Shown piece by piece: positions 52,701 to 62,953 of a stretch of 64,000 nt of DNA. This stretch comes from Ambrosia x helenae. Taxonomy: Eukaryota > Streptophyta > Magnoliopsida > Asterales > Asteraceae. The notes beneath the pieces were generated by a model. That model was not told where the DNA came from and did no database searches. It saw nothing but the letters and a program-made list of their open reading frames with translations. The position numbers and the translations under genes are program-made. Each line of letters begins with the position of its first letter. The first letter of the stretch is position 1. Location of the stretch: positions 13,465,994-13,529,993 of the forward strand of contig CM061223.1 in the NCBI GenBank assembly GCA_030844895.1, read 5' to 3'.

Positions 52701-55447
52701 TCTACCTGTTGCCCAACATTCACATTGCCATTTCTAGTCTGTACGGTATATTGGTATGTATGCATGCACCCTTTTCTAGTTTTGTTCTATGTACATGACC
52801 TATTAGCTGTTTTTTTTTTGTGCAGTCACTATAACATGAACCGCATCAGGCTCGTTTGGACAAGCATCTGGAATGTACTTTCTAATTTTTTTGTAGCTAT
52901 TGGTTGTTCTGAAAACCTATCAATTGCGATATTTGCGATGGATTCTTTGCGCCAACTATCTATGAAATTCTTAGAACGTGAAGAGTTGGCTAATTACAAC
53001 TTCCAAAACGAGTTCATGAAGCCTTTTGTGATTGTCATGCGCAAAAGTAATGCTGTGGAAATCAGAGAACTAATCATCAGATGTATCTCTCAGATGGTTC
53101 TTTCTCGTGTCAATAATGTCAAGTCAGGATGGAAAAGCATGTTCATGGTATTTTACCTTTTATGTTTTATGTATACCTGTTCAAATATATTTTCTATTTT
53201 CAATTAATTTTAGATTCTATTTGTGGTAAATTGCCAGGTCTTCACTACAGCAGCTTATGATGACCACAAAAATATTGTACTTCTTGCATTTGAAATGATT
53301 GAGAAAATAGTTCGGGATTATTTTCCGTACATTACTGAGACAGAAACCACCACATTTACAGATTGTGTGAATTGTTTGATTGCATTCACGAGTACCAGAT
53401 TCGATAATGATATTAGCCTAAATGCTATTGCTTTCTTGCGTTTGTGTGCTGCAAAACTGGCTAAAGGAGGTTTAGGATCGTCCTTAACAAATGAGGACAA
53501 AGATGTGTCTATATCTTCACATAATGAAAGAGAAGAGAAGAGAGAAGATATTGGAGATTCGGAGGATAAAGATGGACATCTGTACTTCTGGTTTCCGCTA
53601 TTAGCTGGTAAGGAAAGGTGCACATGCAACCACAATATATTTCTACTTTCTACATTTCTTAATGACAGTTATTGAACTAAAGTTAAACATAAGCTTTTTG
53701 AACCTCTGTGAAAATTTATAATAAAAAGATACATTTCTTATTATTTGTGAAATAATGCACTAATTTAAGTATTATGTTATGTTTTTTCAGGATTATCAGA
53801 ACTTAGTTTTGACCCAAGGCCAGAAATTAGAAAAAGTGCCCTTAACGCACTCTTTGATACATTAAGAAACCATGGTCATCACTTTTCTCTACCGCTATGG
53901 GAAAAAGTGTTCGATTCTGTCCTATTTCCGATCTTTGATTATGTCCGACATGCAATTGACCCTTCTGGTGAAAGCTCTTCAGAACACGGGATTGATGCTG
54001 ACGTTGGCGAATTTGATCAAGACACTTGGCTATATGAAACATGCACACTTGCACTCCAATTGGTTGTTGATCTTTTTGTTAACTTCTACGACACTGTCAA
54101 TCCACTTTTAAAAAAAGTATTGACATTGTTAGTAAGTTTTATCAAACGTCCTCACCAAAGCCTTGCTGGCATTGGGATTGCTTCATTTGTTCGATTGATG
54201 AGTAATGCCGGGGAATTGTTCTCAGATGACAAATGGCTTGAAGTGGTTTTGTCTTTAAAAGAGGCAGCAACTGCTACACTTCCTGATTTTTCGTTTCTAT
54301 TAAATAGAGATGGCTTAGATGTGAACTATGAAGATGCTTCTGGGTCTAGGATGGAGGATGAAGATTTGGATAATATCAGGAGGGACCGTTTATATACTGC
54401 CGTTTCTGATTTTAAGTGTCGGGCTGCTGTTCAACTTCTGCTAATTCAGGTGTGATATATATGTTTTGCCTGTTAGATGTTCATCAGTGATTTTATTTTG
54501 CTTTCGGTTTAGATGTTCTGATGAAAAGGTGTGCGGCCGACCTATTTACTTATAAATGGTTCTGGATTTGGATTATTGTTTATCCCTAACAGTTCAAAGC
54601 TGCCCAAAGTGTTTTTAACTTGCATAGCCTCCTAAATCATTTTATTTAAAAAATTGGATTTGTGATATAACTCATTTTATCCTGAGTTTAACTAAGAATT
54701 TAAATGCTTTTATGATCACGATCATGAAATTCAACTTCTTACGTGGCCTCTATTGTGTTAGCTTATCCATTTACTTTATATATTTAATAGATCGGGTTAG
54801 AAAGATATTTGATATAAACTTGGGTGTGAATTTGGCAGGCAATAATAGAGATCTACAACATGTATAGATCTCAGCTATCAACAAAGAACACCTTAGTTGT
54901 TTTTGATGCAGTGCACCGAGTAGCAAGTCACGCCAACAAGATAAACGCTGATGTCGCCTTACGTTCCAAGCTACAAGAGCTAGGCCCAATGACACAAATG
55001 CAAGACCCACCATTATTACGCCTTGAGATTGAGTCCTATCAAACCTGCCTCACATTCTTGCAAAACCTTGCAGTGGACCAACCTCCATCTTACAAGGAAT
55101 CACAAGCGGGGTCTCAACTTGTCAATCTTTGTCAAGAAGTCTTGAAATTCTATGCTGAGGTAGCATGCCCTCCACGTTTGACCGGGTCATCTCCTAACCA
55201 GGCCCACTGGTTGATACCATTAGGGTCCGGGAGAAAGAGAGAACTGGCTACACGTGCGCCTCTTATTGTTACAACTTTACAGGCTATCTGTAGTTTGGGA
55301 GATTCTTCATTTGAGGAGAATTTATCAATCTTTTTCCCTCTTTTCTCAAACCTTATAAGCTGCGAGCATGGGTCCAGTGAGGTCCAGGTAGCATTAAGTG
55401 AAACACTCAGCTCCTCAGTGGGTCCCGTTTTGTTGCGATCATGTTGA
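45564..55447 (+). CDS. BIG2/BIG3: BIG-type ARF guanine-nucleotide exchange factor (Sec7 domain), 11 exons
   Basis: It activates ARF GTPases by GDP/GTP exchange at the trans-Golgi/early endosome and drives vesicle budding. Exons: 45564-46740, 49498-49815, 49897-50248, 50316-50737, 50815-51101, 51209-51482, 51565-52064, 52826-53147, 53238-53607, 53791-54449 and 54839-55447. All introns are GT-AG and all splice phases agree. Regions: DCB (N-terminal ~220 aa); HUS with the NYDCDVN box at the end of exon 2; Sec7 about residues 617-805 with the glutamic finger in [11 protein letters not shown] (E near 706); HDS repeats to the C-terminus. 'LAYSVIMLNTDAHN' has the Tyr-Ser pair of brefeldin-A-sensitive GEFs. 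Length about 1763 aa is normal for plant BIG1-4. Two single-base frameshifts (near 46334-46340 in exon 1 and near 50345-50352 in exon 4) lie in homopolymers. BIG2 versus BIG3 is uncertain. Confidence 0.93.
46741..49497 (+). other. BIG intron 1 (2757 bp)
   Basis: GT-AG intron, AT-rich. No gene was recognised inside. A TATA-like 'ctctatatatagagacc' and nearby LTR-like phrases at 48290-48400 hint at an old retroelement scrap. 'aagctttctaaatccttttat'-like sequence at 49100 echoes intron 10 (about 54630). Confidence 0.8.
49498..49815 (+). CDS. BIG2/BIG3: BIG exon 2 (HUS region)
   Basis: Acceptor GCAG|GTTTTT, donor GAAAG|GTATGG. It encodes 'FLGAIKQYLCLSLLKNSAS' through 'NYDCDVNSSNIFER', the HUS-box signature of large ARF-GEFs. 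Confidence 0.92.
49897..50248 (+). CDS. BIG2/BIG3: BIG exon 3
   Basis: Acceptor CACAG|AATG, donor CTTCAA|GTAAAT. It encodes 'MVNGLLKTAQGVPPG' and an acidic Ser-rich linker ending 'QRRAYKLELQ', directly before Sec7. Confidence 0.92.
50316..50737 (+). CDS. BIG2/BIG3: BIG exon 4 (Sec7, catalytic part; frameshift)
   Basis: Acceptor GGCAG|GAAGG, donor AATAAG|GTATCA. A one-base loss in the run CCTAAAAAGGGATTG (50345-50355) breaks the frame just inside Sec7. The rest encodes 'GDYLGERED', '[20 protein letters not shown]' and 'LAYSVIMLNTDAHN'. Confidence 0.92.
50815..51101 (+). CDS. BIG2/BIG3: BIG exon 5 (end of Sec7)
   Basis: Acceptor TGCAG|ATGTCA, donor CGGA|GTAAGT. It encodes 'DDFIRNNRGIDDGKDLPEEY', the conserved C-terminal part of Sec7. 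Confidence 0.92.
51209..51482 (+). CDS. BIG2/BIG3: BIG exon 6
   Basis: Acceptor TGTAG|GTCAG, donor ATCAAG|GTTTTT. It encodes 'EVCWAPMLAAFSVPLDRSDD' (HDS1). Confidence 0.92.
51565..52064 (+). CDS. BIG2/BIG3: BIG exon 7
   Basis: Acceptor CACAG|GCAATA, donor ATCGC|GTATGA. It encodes 'YLQDAWEHILTCVSRFEHLH' and 'NSEAIVDFVKALCKVSMEEL'. No frame break across 500 bp. Confidence 0.92.
52065..52825 (+). other. BIG intron 7 (761 bp)
   Basis: GT-AG intron. Positions 52300-52560 contain 'acaactcgaattgacccatttg' and neighbouring phrases that recur, diverged, near 63430-63490, suggesting an old dispersed repeat. Confidence 0.8.
52826..53147 (+). CDS. BIG2/BIG3: BIG exon 8
   Basis: Acceptor TGCAG|TCACT, donor TTCATG|GTATTT. 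It encodes 'HYNMNRIRLVWTSIWNVL' and 'IRELIIRCISQMVLSR'. Confidence 0.92.
53238..53607 (+). CDS. BIG2/BIG3: BIG exon 9
   Basis: Acceptor GCCAG|GTCTTC, donor AGCTG|GTAAGG. It encodes 'TTTFTDCVNCLIAFT' and the end 'LYFWFPLLAG'. Confidence 0.92.
53791..54449 (+). CDS. BIG2/BIG3: BIG exon 10
   Basis: Acceptor TTCAG|GATTA, donor TTCAG|GTGTGA. It encodes 'SELSFDPRPEIRKSALNALF' and 'LLKKVLTLLVSFIKRPHQSL' (HDS region). Confidence 0.92.
54839..55447 (+). CDS. BIG2/BIG3: BIG exon 11 (C-terminus, stop codon)
   Basis: Acceptor GGCAG|GCAATA, stop TGA at 55445-55447. It encodes 'LRLEIESYQTCLTFLQNL' and a C-terminus ending in SSSVGPVLLRSC. Confidence 0.92.
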   Translation, partial: AIIEIYNMYRSQLSTKNTLVVFDAVHRVASHANKINADVALRSKLQELGPMTQMQDPPLLRLEIESYQTCLTFLQNLAVDQPPSYKESQAGSQLVNLCQEVLKFYAEVACPPRLTGSSPNQAHWLIPLGSGRKRELATRAPLIVTTLQAICSLGDSSFEENLSIFFPLFSNLISCEHGSSEVQVALSETLSSSVGPVLLRSC

Positions 55448-55926
55448 CACAGTATACTTAGTTTGAGATTTGTAATATTATTGCAGTTATATTTTTTTTC
55501 GGTTGGAAATATTGTTCATCGTATATGAAAGAGCCAGGAACTTTTTTGATTGTTTGATGCCTGAGGGCTTGCTTCCACATAGAATCAATAGGTTTGATAA
55601 GGAATTTTGTTGTATCTTAATTAGCTGTAATGTGTTTGAATGTTAAAACTTAAAAGTATGACAAGTGTTCTTTTGCAAGGTTTATGCACAGAATCAAGAT
55701 GGTTCATTCACATACATGTATGATATATTCTCCAATCTCCATATATGCGTGTTTTGTTATTGGTGATTGCCAGGTTGCAATATTCTTGAAGTAAGATTTA
55801 AGTTTTACCTTCGTAAAAAGTTCGACGTCGATTCAGGTAACACTGTTTGGTTGAAGTCTAGGATCCCTAATTTGATGCCATGCTAGAAGTTTGGCCTTTT
55901 GTTTTTGGTGTAGAAATTATGTAAGA
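55448..55926 (+). other. BIG 3' UTR and downstream spacer
   Basis: T-rich 3' flank, with no exact AATAAA noticed. No other gene before Helitron 2. Confidence 0.5.
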
Positions 55927-55935
55927 CTAGTTTAT

Positions 55936-55956
55936 AACCCGGGAGCGTCCCGGGTT
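55936..55956 (-). other. Helitron 2 3' hairpin
   Basis: An 8-bp perfect stem AACCCGGG/CCCGGGTT with a 5-nt loop, 5 bp from the CTAG terminus. Confidence 0.8.
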
Positions 55957-56019
55957 GAAATATCTAATATGACATAATAAAATATTTAATATGACAACAT
56001 AATTAATGACTTGGCAATA

Positions 56020-56022
<3 letters not shown>

Positions 56023-56056
<34 letters not shown>

Positions 56057-56057
56057 T
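56023..56057. repeat. (ATT)n microsatellite
   Basis: Pure ATT run inside Helitron 2. Confidence 0.95.
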
Positions 56058-56579
56058 ATTTTAAACAAATCTCTGCCATAAGTTATCATATTCAAATATA
56101 AAAAAAAAAAAAAAACAAATCCGGGGTATAAATCTAGTGCCATTACAAAATATTATATAATGTCAAATGAATTCGGAAGTTTGTAATCGATTATTCTAAA
56201 AAGAACTAACATGAAATAAGGAAAAAAGTTATTTATTGAAATATCGAAGGCATTAGTCTAAGGGTAATGTGATGCGTTAAAAAATTCATCGGTATATGAT
56301 CGGGTATATAGTTTGGGTATTTGGGTATGTGGTTTCGGGTAATTGGGTCGGGTATCACCTAATCCCAGGCCTGACTCAAACCCACAATTTTTTTTAAACT
56401 AATTCTAAACCTGACACAACACCTGTCGGGTTAAAAAAAATAATCGTTTTTTTCTCCTTTTTTTATATAGCACTATGGTACTCGTTGGAAAGATAATAAA
56501 ACGCTCGTTAATTTGGTGTAATTTTTTTCTTTAAAAAATCTCGTATATAAAAGATATCAACGTTTAAAAGTTATGGGAG

Positions 56580-56584
56580 AAAAC
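56580..56584. repeat. TSD AAAAC of solo LTR C, left copy
   Basis: AAAAC precedes TGTGACATCC and is repeated at 59135-59139. Confidence 0.9.
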
Positions 56585-56620
56585 TGTGACATCCGTCACT
56601 TTTTATTATATATATATTTT

Positions 56621-56661
<41 letters not shown>

Positions 56662-56667
56662 TAATAA
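56621..56667. repeat. (AAT)n microsatellite
   Basis: AAT/ATA trinucleotide run near the start of LTR C. Confidence 0.95.
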
Positions 56668-56850
56668 GTTAGTCTTTTTTTTTACAAACACTAACAAAAC
56701 CCAATTATTGATCCATAACCCAAACCATAACCCACCCTTTCTTTATTTTCGGAGCCCATTTACCCAGCCCAAGTCCACACTGCTGAGCCCAACTCGGCCA
56801 ATTGTTCCCTTATCAGTTTAAAAAAAATATATATATACACACTGCTGCCC

Positions 56851-56905
56851 GGCCTCGAACCCGGGTCAGCAGCACAACACCCACACGCCATAACCACTTG
56901 AGCTG
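56851..56905 (-). other. tRNA-like A/B-box module, minus strand, in LTR C
   Basis: On the minus strand CAGCTCAAGTGG (56905-56894) fits an A box and GGTTCGAGGCC (56861-56851) a B box, in a CCCGGG-type T-arm stem. The boxes are about 33 bp apart. No complete cloverleaf. Confidence 0.6.
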
Positions 56906-57531
56906 TGACGCACATCTAATTTAAACTCTACACAAAATAAATATAAGCCTTTAAACCCGGCCTAAATTGACTCCTTCTCTTCTTTCCCTGTTCGACGAAG
57001 CAGCAGCAAAACAGAAAGTTTCCTTCTTTCGACCAACTAATTGGCTTAATCGTGTATTAACCTTGGTAAACATCGTTCAACCGTGTCATTCCAGTCAACA
57101 ATCACAAGCAATCATGCCTTAAAACGAGCTAATTAACGCGTCTATGTCATCAATGGGTCAAAACCTTCCATCGTGCAATCCGAACCCTCCCCTATAAATT
57201 GGACCTTTAATCTCAGCCTAAACTCGCCGAAATCTCTTTCCCTATCTCTAATTTCTGTATTCAAACATCATACGAAGCTTATTGTGATCACGATTGACTT
57301 TTTCGTTGACCTAACCTTTATACCCGAAAACGTGATTGTAAGTTTTATTTTTCTTGTGGGTTTTGTTCATAGGCATTCACACAACAATAACCCTCTGATT
57401 AATTGGGTTATTGTTGTGTGAATCAAACAATTGCGAATCTAGGGCTTGTTCTTATTAATTTGGGGAAGAACATGAATCGCAGACATGACTTAAATCTAAA
57501 CTGTTTTGGAATCCTATCACAAACTAACCTA

Positions 57532-57596
57532 CAGATCAGTTGGTAGACACGAGTTGTGGTAAGACTTGAACCGGCCTATGGCCCAGGTTCGAGTCC
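57532..57596 (+). other. tRNA-like A/B-box module in LTR C
   Basis: CAGATCAGTTGG (57532-57543) and GGTTCGAGTCC (57586-57596) fit Pol III A and B boxes; a T12-13 run follows about 18 bp later. It starts about 945 bp from the LTR start, the same place as 21221 in LTR A (about 937 bp), yet the sequence between the boxes differs. Confidence 0.65.
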
Positions 57597-58617
57597 CACC
57601 ATGAACAAACATTTTTTTTTTTTTGTTTGTTATCCTTTATACCTATATTATCTTCATTCTTTTTTAAAAATCGTTTTAAAATACTAAAACTATTTTATAA
57701 ATTTTATAAAATTTATTTTATGTTATTCCAATGATAAAGTTCATCATCCAATTTTTAGTTTTTCAAAAATAATTTATTTAATATATATTATAAATATTAC
57801 AAGTTTATTCACTTAAAATTATAAAATTCAATAAAAATATCTAAACGATTTTATAAAATTCCACAAAAATTATTCTAAACTTGTGTAATAATATACATTT
57901 CAGAATTTATTTTTATTTCAGAAAAACCGCTCATTTTATATTTTTAATTAATTTTTGTTATTTTTAATCATAAATAATTCATAATAAATTCATTTTCCAA
58001 TATTTTTGTACCAAAATTTTACATAAATTATTTCTATTCATTTGGAACAGAAACACAATTTTTAATTCAAAAATTCTTCAATTTTAATATTTTTTTAGAT
58101 ATTAAAAGTCATATTTTGACAAATTGAAATAAATAGATTAAATATTCTATTTTCAAGAAAATAATTTTATAAAAATTATTTTCACACTTAAAACTTTATA
58201 TTGTGACCATCTTCAATTTGAAATTTCAAAAAGACTTTTTTTTATTTATTTATCAAATTTCTCTTATTTATTAAACGTTTAATTTATTAATCAAACGAAT
58301 GCTTATCCCCAATTCGAAGCCCTAGAAAATACTTATAGACTAGATAGACTTAGACTTATTTGTTACCTTATACATAGGGTGATACTTGGCAACGTTGGAT
58401 TACACTTATTCAATTCCACAAGACTTACCACCTTGCTAAGGTGAGTATTACTTATCCCCTTTTTCGCTTTTACAATTTTTGGGGTGATTCATGCACAAGT
58501 ATACAAAACTTACATATTCATTTACACATACATTTTTATTCATTTACAATTCATATACGTGTCTTGTTTATCTTTGTGCTTATGTTTGGATATGAACGTA
58601 GCTTACATACAAAATCA

Positions 58618-58745
58618 TACATCTAGACATAACTTATGTTATGGTGCTCTTTACATATAGACGTAACTTATGTTACGGTGCTCAATTAGACATAACTTAT
58701 GTTACGGTGCTCTTTTAGACTCACACGTGTTGAGGTGCTCATTAT
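58618..58745. repeat. Short repeats of a 'tagacataacttatgtta' unit in LTR C
   Basis: 'agacataacttatgttatgg', 'agacgtaacttatgttacgg' and 'agacataacttatgttacgg', each followed by 'tgctc', occur three times (58623, 58659, 58688), with a fourth, weaker copy near 58717. Confidence 0.8.
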
Positions 58746-59134
58746 CAATTTCACTGTACAAACTTTACATTTGATCTTTGTCTTGTTTGGTTACTTGCGT
58801 GTTTACATAATGCCTTGGTGATGCTAGACACATGAATTGTACTACCTTTTCAAACTTATACTATATGTACAAAGCTAAGTAGTACTCACCAACATCATAT
58901 GTTGACAAAATTATTTTCGTGCATGTTTCAGGATAAGCTGCTTGACGCTTCACATAGGACTTTGGACTTAGATTAAATCAATCAATTATCTTTATTTTTG
59001 TTGTCTTGTATTTAATTTCACATGTTGTAAAACAATATTCAATAATCATATATTTACATTTTAGTACCATGAGCTTTTGAACAATCGTCACTACGTGGCA
59101 CCTCGATGATTCCGCCATCGGTTGGGGTGTTACA

Positions 59135-59139
59135 AAAAC
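59135..59139. repeat. TSD AAAAC of solo LTR C, right copy
   Basis: Matches 56580-56584. Confidence 0.9.
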
Positions 59140-59597
59140 ATGAGAGAAAATAATAAATGTTTAATATTTAAATTTAGTAGATTAAGTATTTAATAGATTA
59201 GGTTAAACCATATTTAAACCATATTTATTCCTTTTTTAATTGGTCTAGAGTTGTCACATCACATCCTATGTGGCATCTCTCAAAGAAGAGATTGCATAAT
59301 ATTATGACATATAAGATTATTAGCTTTGCAATATATAGATATATAGATGTTCATATGGGGTGGTATGAGTAATGGGTCAAACGGTATACACATCCCCTAA
59401 ATCTAATCTTAAAATCCATATGTTTTTACTTTGTAGGACTTGAACCATGGTATGTCACTTTAGTAGGGATGAATACCTTAATATCACATTAGGCTAAGAT
59501 CAGTTTGGGTAGGCTAGTTAATTTAGTTAAAAACATTTTTTTAAGTAAGCATTAACATGATTAGAAAAGCAATAATATTACAATAACTATTGGGATT

Positions 59598-59600
59598 TCC
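59598..59600. repeat. TSD TCC of the CACTA element, left copy
   Basis: The 3-bp duplication is repeated at 62951-62953. Confidence 0.8.
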
Positions 59601-59614
59601 CACTACTAGAAAAT

Positions 59615-59835
59615 AGGCCTAATGCAACTTTTTAAAAGCAACTTTTTAAAAAAAGTTGCATTTGACTATAATACAACTTAGTTGAACATAAAGGTTGCAT
59701 TATATCTTCTAATGCAACCTTTTCCCTAAAAGGTTGCATTGAGAATGTTTAAATGCAACGTTTATTTTAAAAGGTTGCATAGATAAAAGTTAAATGCAAC
59801 TCTTATTTTAAAAGGTTGCATTATTAAAAAATAAA
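59615..59835. repeat. CACTA left subterminal GTTGCATT repeats
   Basis: About ten copies of (A/T)AATGCAAC or its inverse, often next to AAAAGG, in about 220 bp. Confidence 0.85.
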
Positions 59836-61021
59836 TACAACTATTTTTGTTGTTGCAATTAAACTTTGTTTTCGAATTCGAGTCAAACCAAACCAAGTTA
59901 GCTCGATTAAAAACCAAGCTAAACTTAAGCTTAGATTTTAAGCTTGATTTCAAATCTAAGCTAAGCCGAGCTTAACCTAGCTTGGCTCAACTCATGAACT
60001 ACCCTGGTAGTACATATTTTCTTGAGTTAGTTCAATATATATATATAGATCATAGCTGACCATCCTTTATAGTCATTGATTAAAATTGTCCCTCATTGTC
60101 ATTGGCCATCAATTATTAATATTTGCCGCATGACTAACATTCATCATAGTTAACCATTAGACAATATTAACTCTAGTTGATCAAAAAAAACTCTAGTTGA
60201 CCGATGACCAATAGGTTTTCTTTTGTTATTTTAACATAAATCTAATCCGCTCATTATTCTTTACCATTGTCCGCTGCGAGACTTAAACCTTTGAACTCAC
60301 ACAGAGGGCCACCATTTTGGCTATAGCAAAAAAAATTTTAATTTCTGAATTTCTTAAAACCATCGGTTTGCCCAAATAAAGTGACCACTAATTTGAATAA
60401 TTTGACTTTTACATAATTTTTAATATGAATTTTGATATAAGTTGTAATTTTGCTTTTATATAATTTTTAGCTTTTTTATAATATATAGCTAAACATATAT
60501 TTTTATTTGTTTCAAAAAATAAAGAGGTTTAATTTTCTTTCCCCTCCCCCAAATTAACCCCCTTTCCTTGAATATCGCTTTTTAGATATTTTTTGATTTT
60601 TCATTCTTCCGCCAAGGGATGATTCTATCTCCAGCCAAAATTTTGCTCCACTGTTGCACCTTCTCAAAAGCCCTATTCAATAACCATTCATCATATCCTC
60701 TTCGATCCATAGGTTTCCACCACCACACGACTAGAACTAGACGACCAGCCTCATTACTCGAGTCGTCGGCCCCGCACCATCGCCTGATGCTGGGAATAAG
60801 GTACTAACCAAACTGTATGAGATTATTAGTGCAATTATATATTATTACTTTTGTATCCAAAAACTATCCGAAGGCTATTATTAGTGCAACAGTTAAGCGA
60901 ATTATGGTGGTGATCCAAACAAGCATATTTTTATATATTTTAGTGTTAATATTGTATTGTTGTGAGTTTTTCATATACTTTACATTTTGTGGATAATTTA
61001 TTCTGTTGTGTTGTCTAAATG

Positions 61022-61105
61022 TGGAAGTTTGAAGATGCACGCCAACTATTCGATGAAATGTTTCAACCAAATTATATCAAAGATGCAGATTATTGGCATA
61101 CTCCA
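61022..61105 (+). pseudogene. PPR-like scrap inside the CACTA element
   Basis: The plus strand reads 'FEDARQLFDEMFQPNYIKDA', which matches the helix pair of a pentatricopeptide repeat (x-x-A-R-x-L-F-D-E-M). Only one motif is visible, and there are stops upstream, so it is a captured fragment. A frame at 60619-60807 may be related leader sequence, but I cannot show it. Confidence 0.45.
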
Positions 61106-62159
61106 TGTTCATGTTATCTGGTATTCCTTGTGTTTGATGTATTTATTTCCTCATACAATCAAAATGATTCTTTAACATAAAAAAACTCTAAAGATAGTTT
61201 TAGATAGTTTGGAAGGTTGTTTCAGAATGCATATTTTTAAACTATTATTTTATTATGTTATGAAATTACATTAGTGTGTGACTGAATGCTAGGATAGACA
61301 GTGTATATAAGTGTACCCTATGCTTTTATTTGAATTGCCATTGATGTTTTTATTAACGGTTCCATACTTATCTTTGTGTTTCGTTTTTGAAATTTTTAAT
61401 TAAAATAATTTGAATCTAGCTTATTATGTGAGACTCATCAAATTCAAAAAAAAGAAAAAAAAAAGATTGTTTAGTTGAATTCATGTACCTGTAAATTATT
61501 GTCCAATGATTTTGCTTAGTCAACATAGATTATCCATGCCTAAACTTATAGAGATATTGTTATACTTTTTATCATTGAAGTTCTTCGACGTGGAATTTAT
61601 AAAGTACCGCATGAATAAGTATTAGGAAGTTTGGGTCAGCTAAAATGTTATGGAGCCTGATTTAAATATTATATATGAAGTTTTTGCTTTTGAAAAATAT
61701 AGCATAAGCAGTTAATGAGTTAGAGCTTGAAGCTTTACTATTATCAGCCACGCATGTTGAATCAACCCTCAACGTCCAAGGCCACTTGGTTAAGGTTTAT
61801 TACCTGTTTTCTTACAAGCTCTAACATCCTTTCAAGTACTAAAATCAGATTTTTTTTCCGCAGTTTGACCTAAACCAAACATACAATTTTTTTAAAAGAG
61901 TCCACCTGACCCATTATGATAGCCACATGTCTAACCTTCCTGCTTGTTTGCTTGGCATATATTATTATTTGTGAAGTCGTCTGCAGGGATTACCACTCAT
62001 TCAAATGCCAAAGTCGCTCCTTATTAGGGCCTCGAAGTATTTCAATTGTCTCCTAAATATTTTTATTTGTTTATTTTTAAGGATTATATATGTGATAAAG
62101 GAATCTGATAAATGTATAAATTTAATGTGGGAAACATAGATAACATATATTCTACTTGA

Positions 62160-62396
62160 GAATCAAGAACAAGTTTTTGAGGATGGTGACCGAATAGCGT
62201 ACATGAGTTTCACAAGCCTATGATGAAGCTGAAGTTAAAAAATAGTTGCTGGAATTGCGCAAGGAGATCAAAGAGGATCATGAAGAAAATTCGAGCTCAA
62301 AGCTATTAAAAGAATTTTAACAGCCAACGAGAATACTTGGAAGCTATGAAGCAGAAAGTTATGGAACAACTACCAATTCGAGATCGAGATGAGTAG
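62160..62396 (+). pseudogene. Exon-like scrap with charged coiled-coil-like end
   Basis: In broken frames it encodes 'ELRKEIKEDHEENSSSKL', then, in another frame, 'REYLEAMKQKVMEQLPIRD' ending DRDE and a TAG at 62394. The charged heptad-like pattern looks like the C-terminus of a host protein that I do not recognise. It is probably captured by the CACTA element. Confidence 0.35.
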
Positions 62397-62529
62397 AATT
62401 TTTCATTATTCATTGTAATTGACACGATTTGGATAAGTATGTTTAAGTACACCATTTGACTATCAATGATATCTATGTTATTTTTGTTTCGGTGCAATTA
62501 TAATTGAATGCATGTTGATTAATTGCAAT

Positions 62530-62930
62530 TGAAAATATGTTACAAAGTTTCATTTGGTTACAAAGAAATGTTGCATTTGCTATAACTAAAATTTATAAAA
62601 AAAAAAAGTTGCACTTAACTATATAAAAGTTGCATTTTTATAACTAAACTATAATAAAAGTTGCATTAGAATATTAAAAAGTTGCATTTCAAAGTAAAAA
62701 CAGTTGCATTATAATATAAAAGGGTTGCATTAATGTGTAAAAAGGTTGCATCTTAAAAAAGTTGCATTTGAATGGTATATGCAACACTATCAAAAAAGGT
62801 TGCGTTAGGCTTTTAAAAGGTTGCATTAGATCTAATGCAACTTCGCCTAATGCAGCTTTTGATAAAAGGTTGCATTTGGCCTAATGCAACCATTTCAAGG
62901 CTTAATGCAACATTTTAATGGGGTTGCATT
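62530..62930. repeat. CACTA right subterminal GTTGCATT repeats
   Basis: Roughly twenty copies of GTTGCATT or AATGCAAC lie in 400 bp and are denser than at the left end. Confidence 0.88.
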
Positions 62931-62953
62931 AGCTTCATTTTCTTGTAGTGTCC

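Larger units (their letters stand above)
56585..59134 (+). mobile_element. Solo LTR C (2550 bp), same family as LTR A
   Basis: It begins TGTGACATCC, ends GGGGTGTTACA and has an exact 5-bp TSD and no internal region. The last ~100 bp ('gaacaatcgtcactacgtgg' onward) are nearly the same as in LTRs A and B. It contains an (AAT)n run, a minus-strand tRNA-like module (56851-56905) and a plus-strand one (57532-57596) at the same offset as in LTR A. Confidence 0.9.
55927..59347 (-). mobile_element. Helitron 2, minus strand, split by solo LTR C
   Basis: The plus strand starts CTAG at 55927-55930 (inverse of the 3' CTAG), followed by the hairpin AACCCGGG-agcgt-CCCGGGTT (55936-55956). The other end, read on the minus strand, starts TCTATATATCTATATATTGC at 59347, a typical Helitron 5' end. 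Host bases fit insertion between A and T. Without the 2.55-kb LTR the element is about 0.87 kb and non-autonomous. The 5' end may be off by a few bases. Confidence 0.72.
59601..62950. mobile_element. Non-autonomous CACTA (En/Spm) element (3350 bp)
   Basis: The ends CACTACTAGAAAAT and, inverted, CACTACAAGAAAAT are CACTA terminal repeats with a TCC 3-bp TSD. Subterminal zones (59615-59835 and 62530-62930) are packed with AATGCAAC/GTTGCATT words in both orientations, the usual TNPA-type binding layout of this superfamily. No transposase was found. The interior holds gene-like scraps (61022-61105 and about 62160-62396). Confidence 0.9.
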
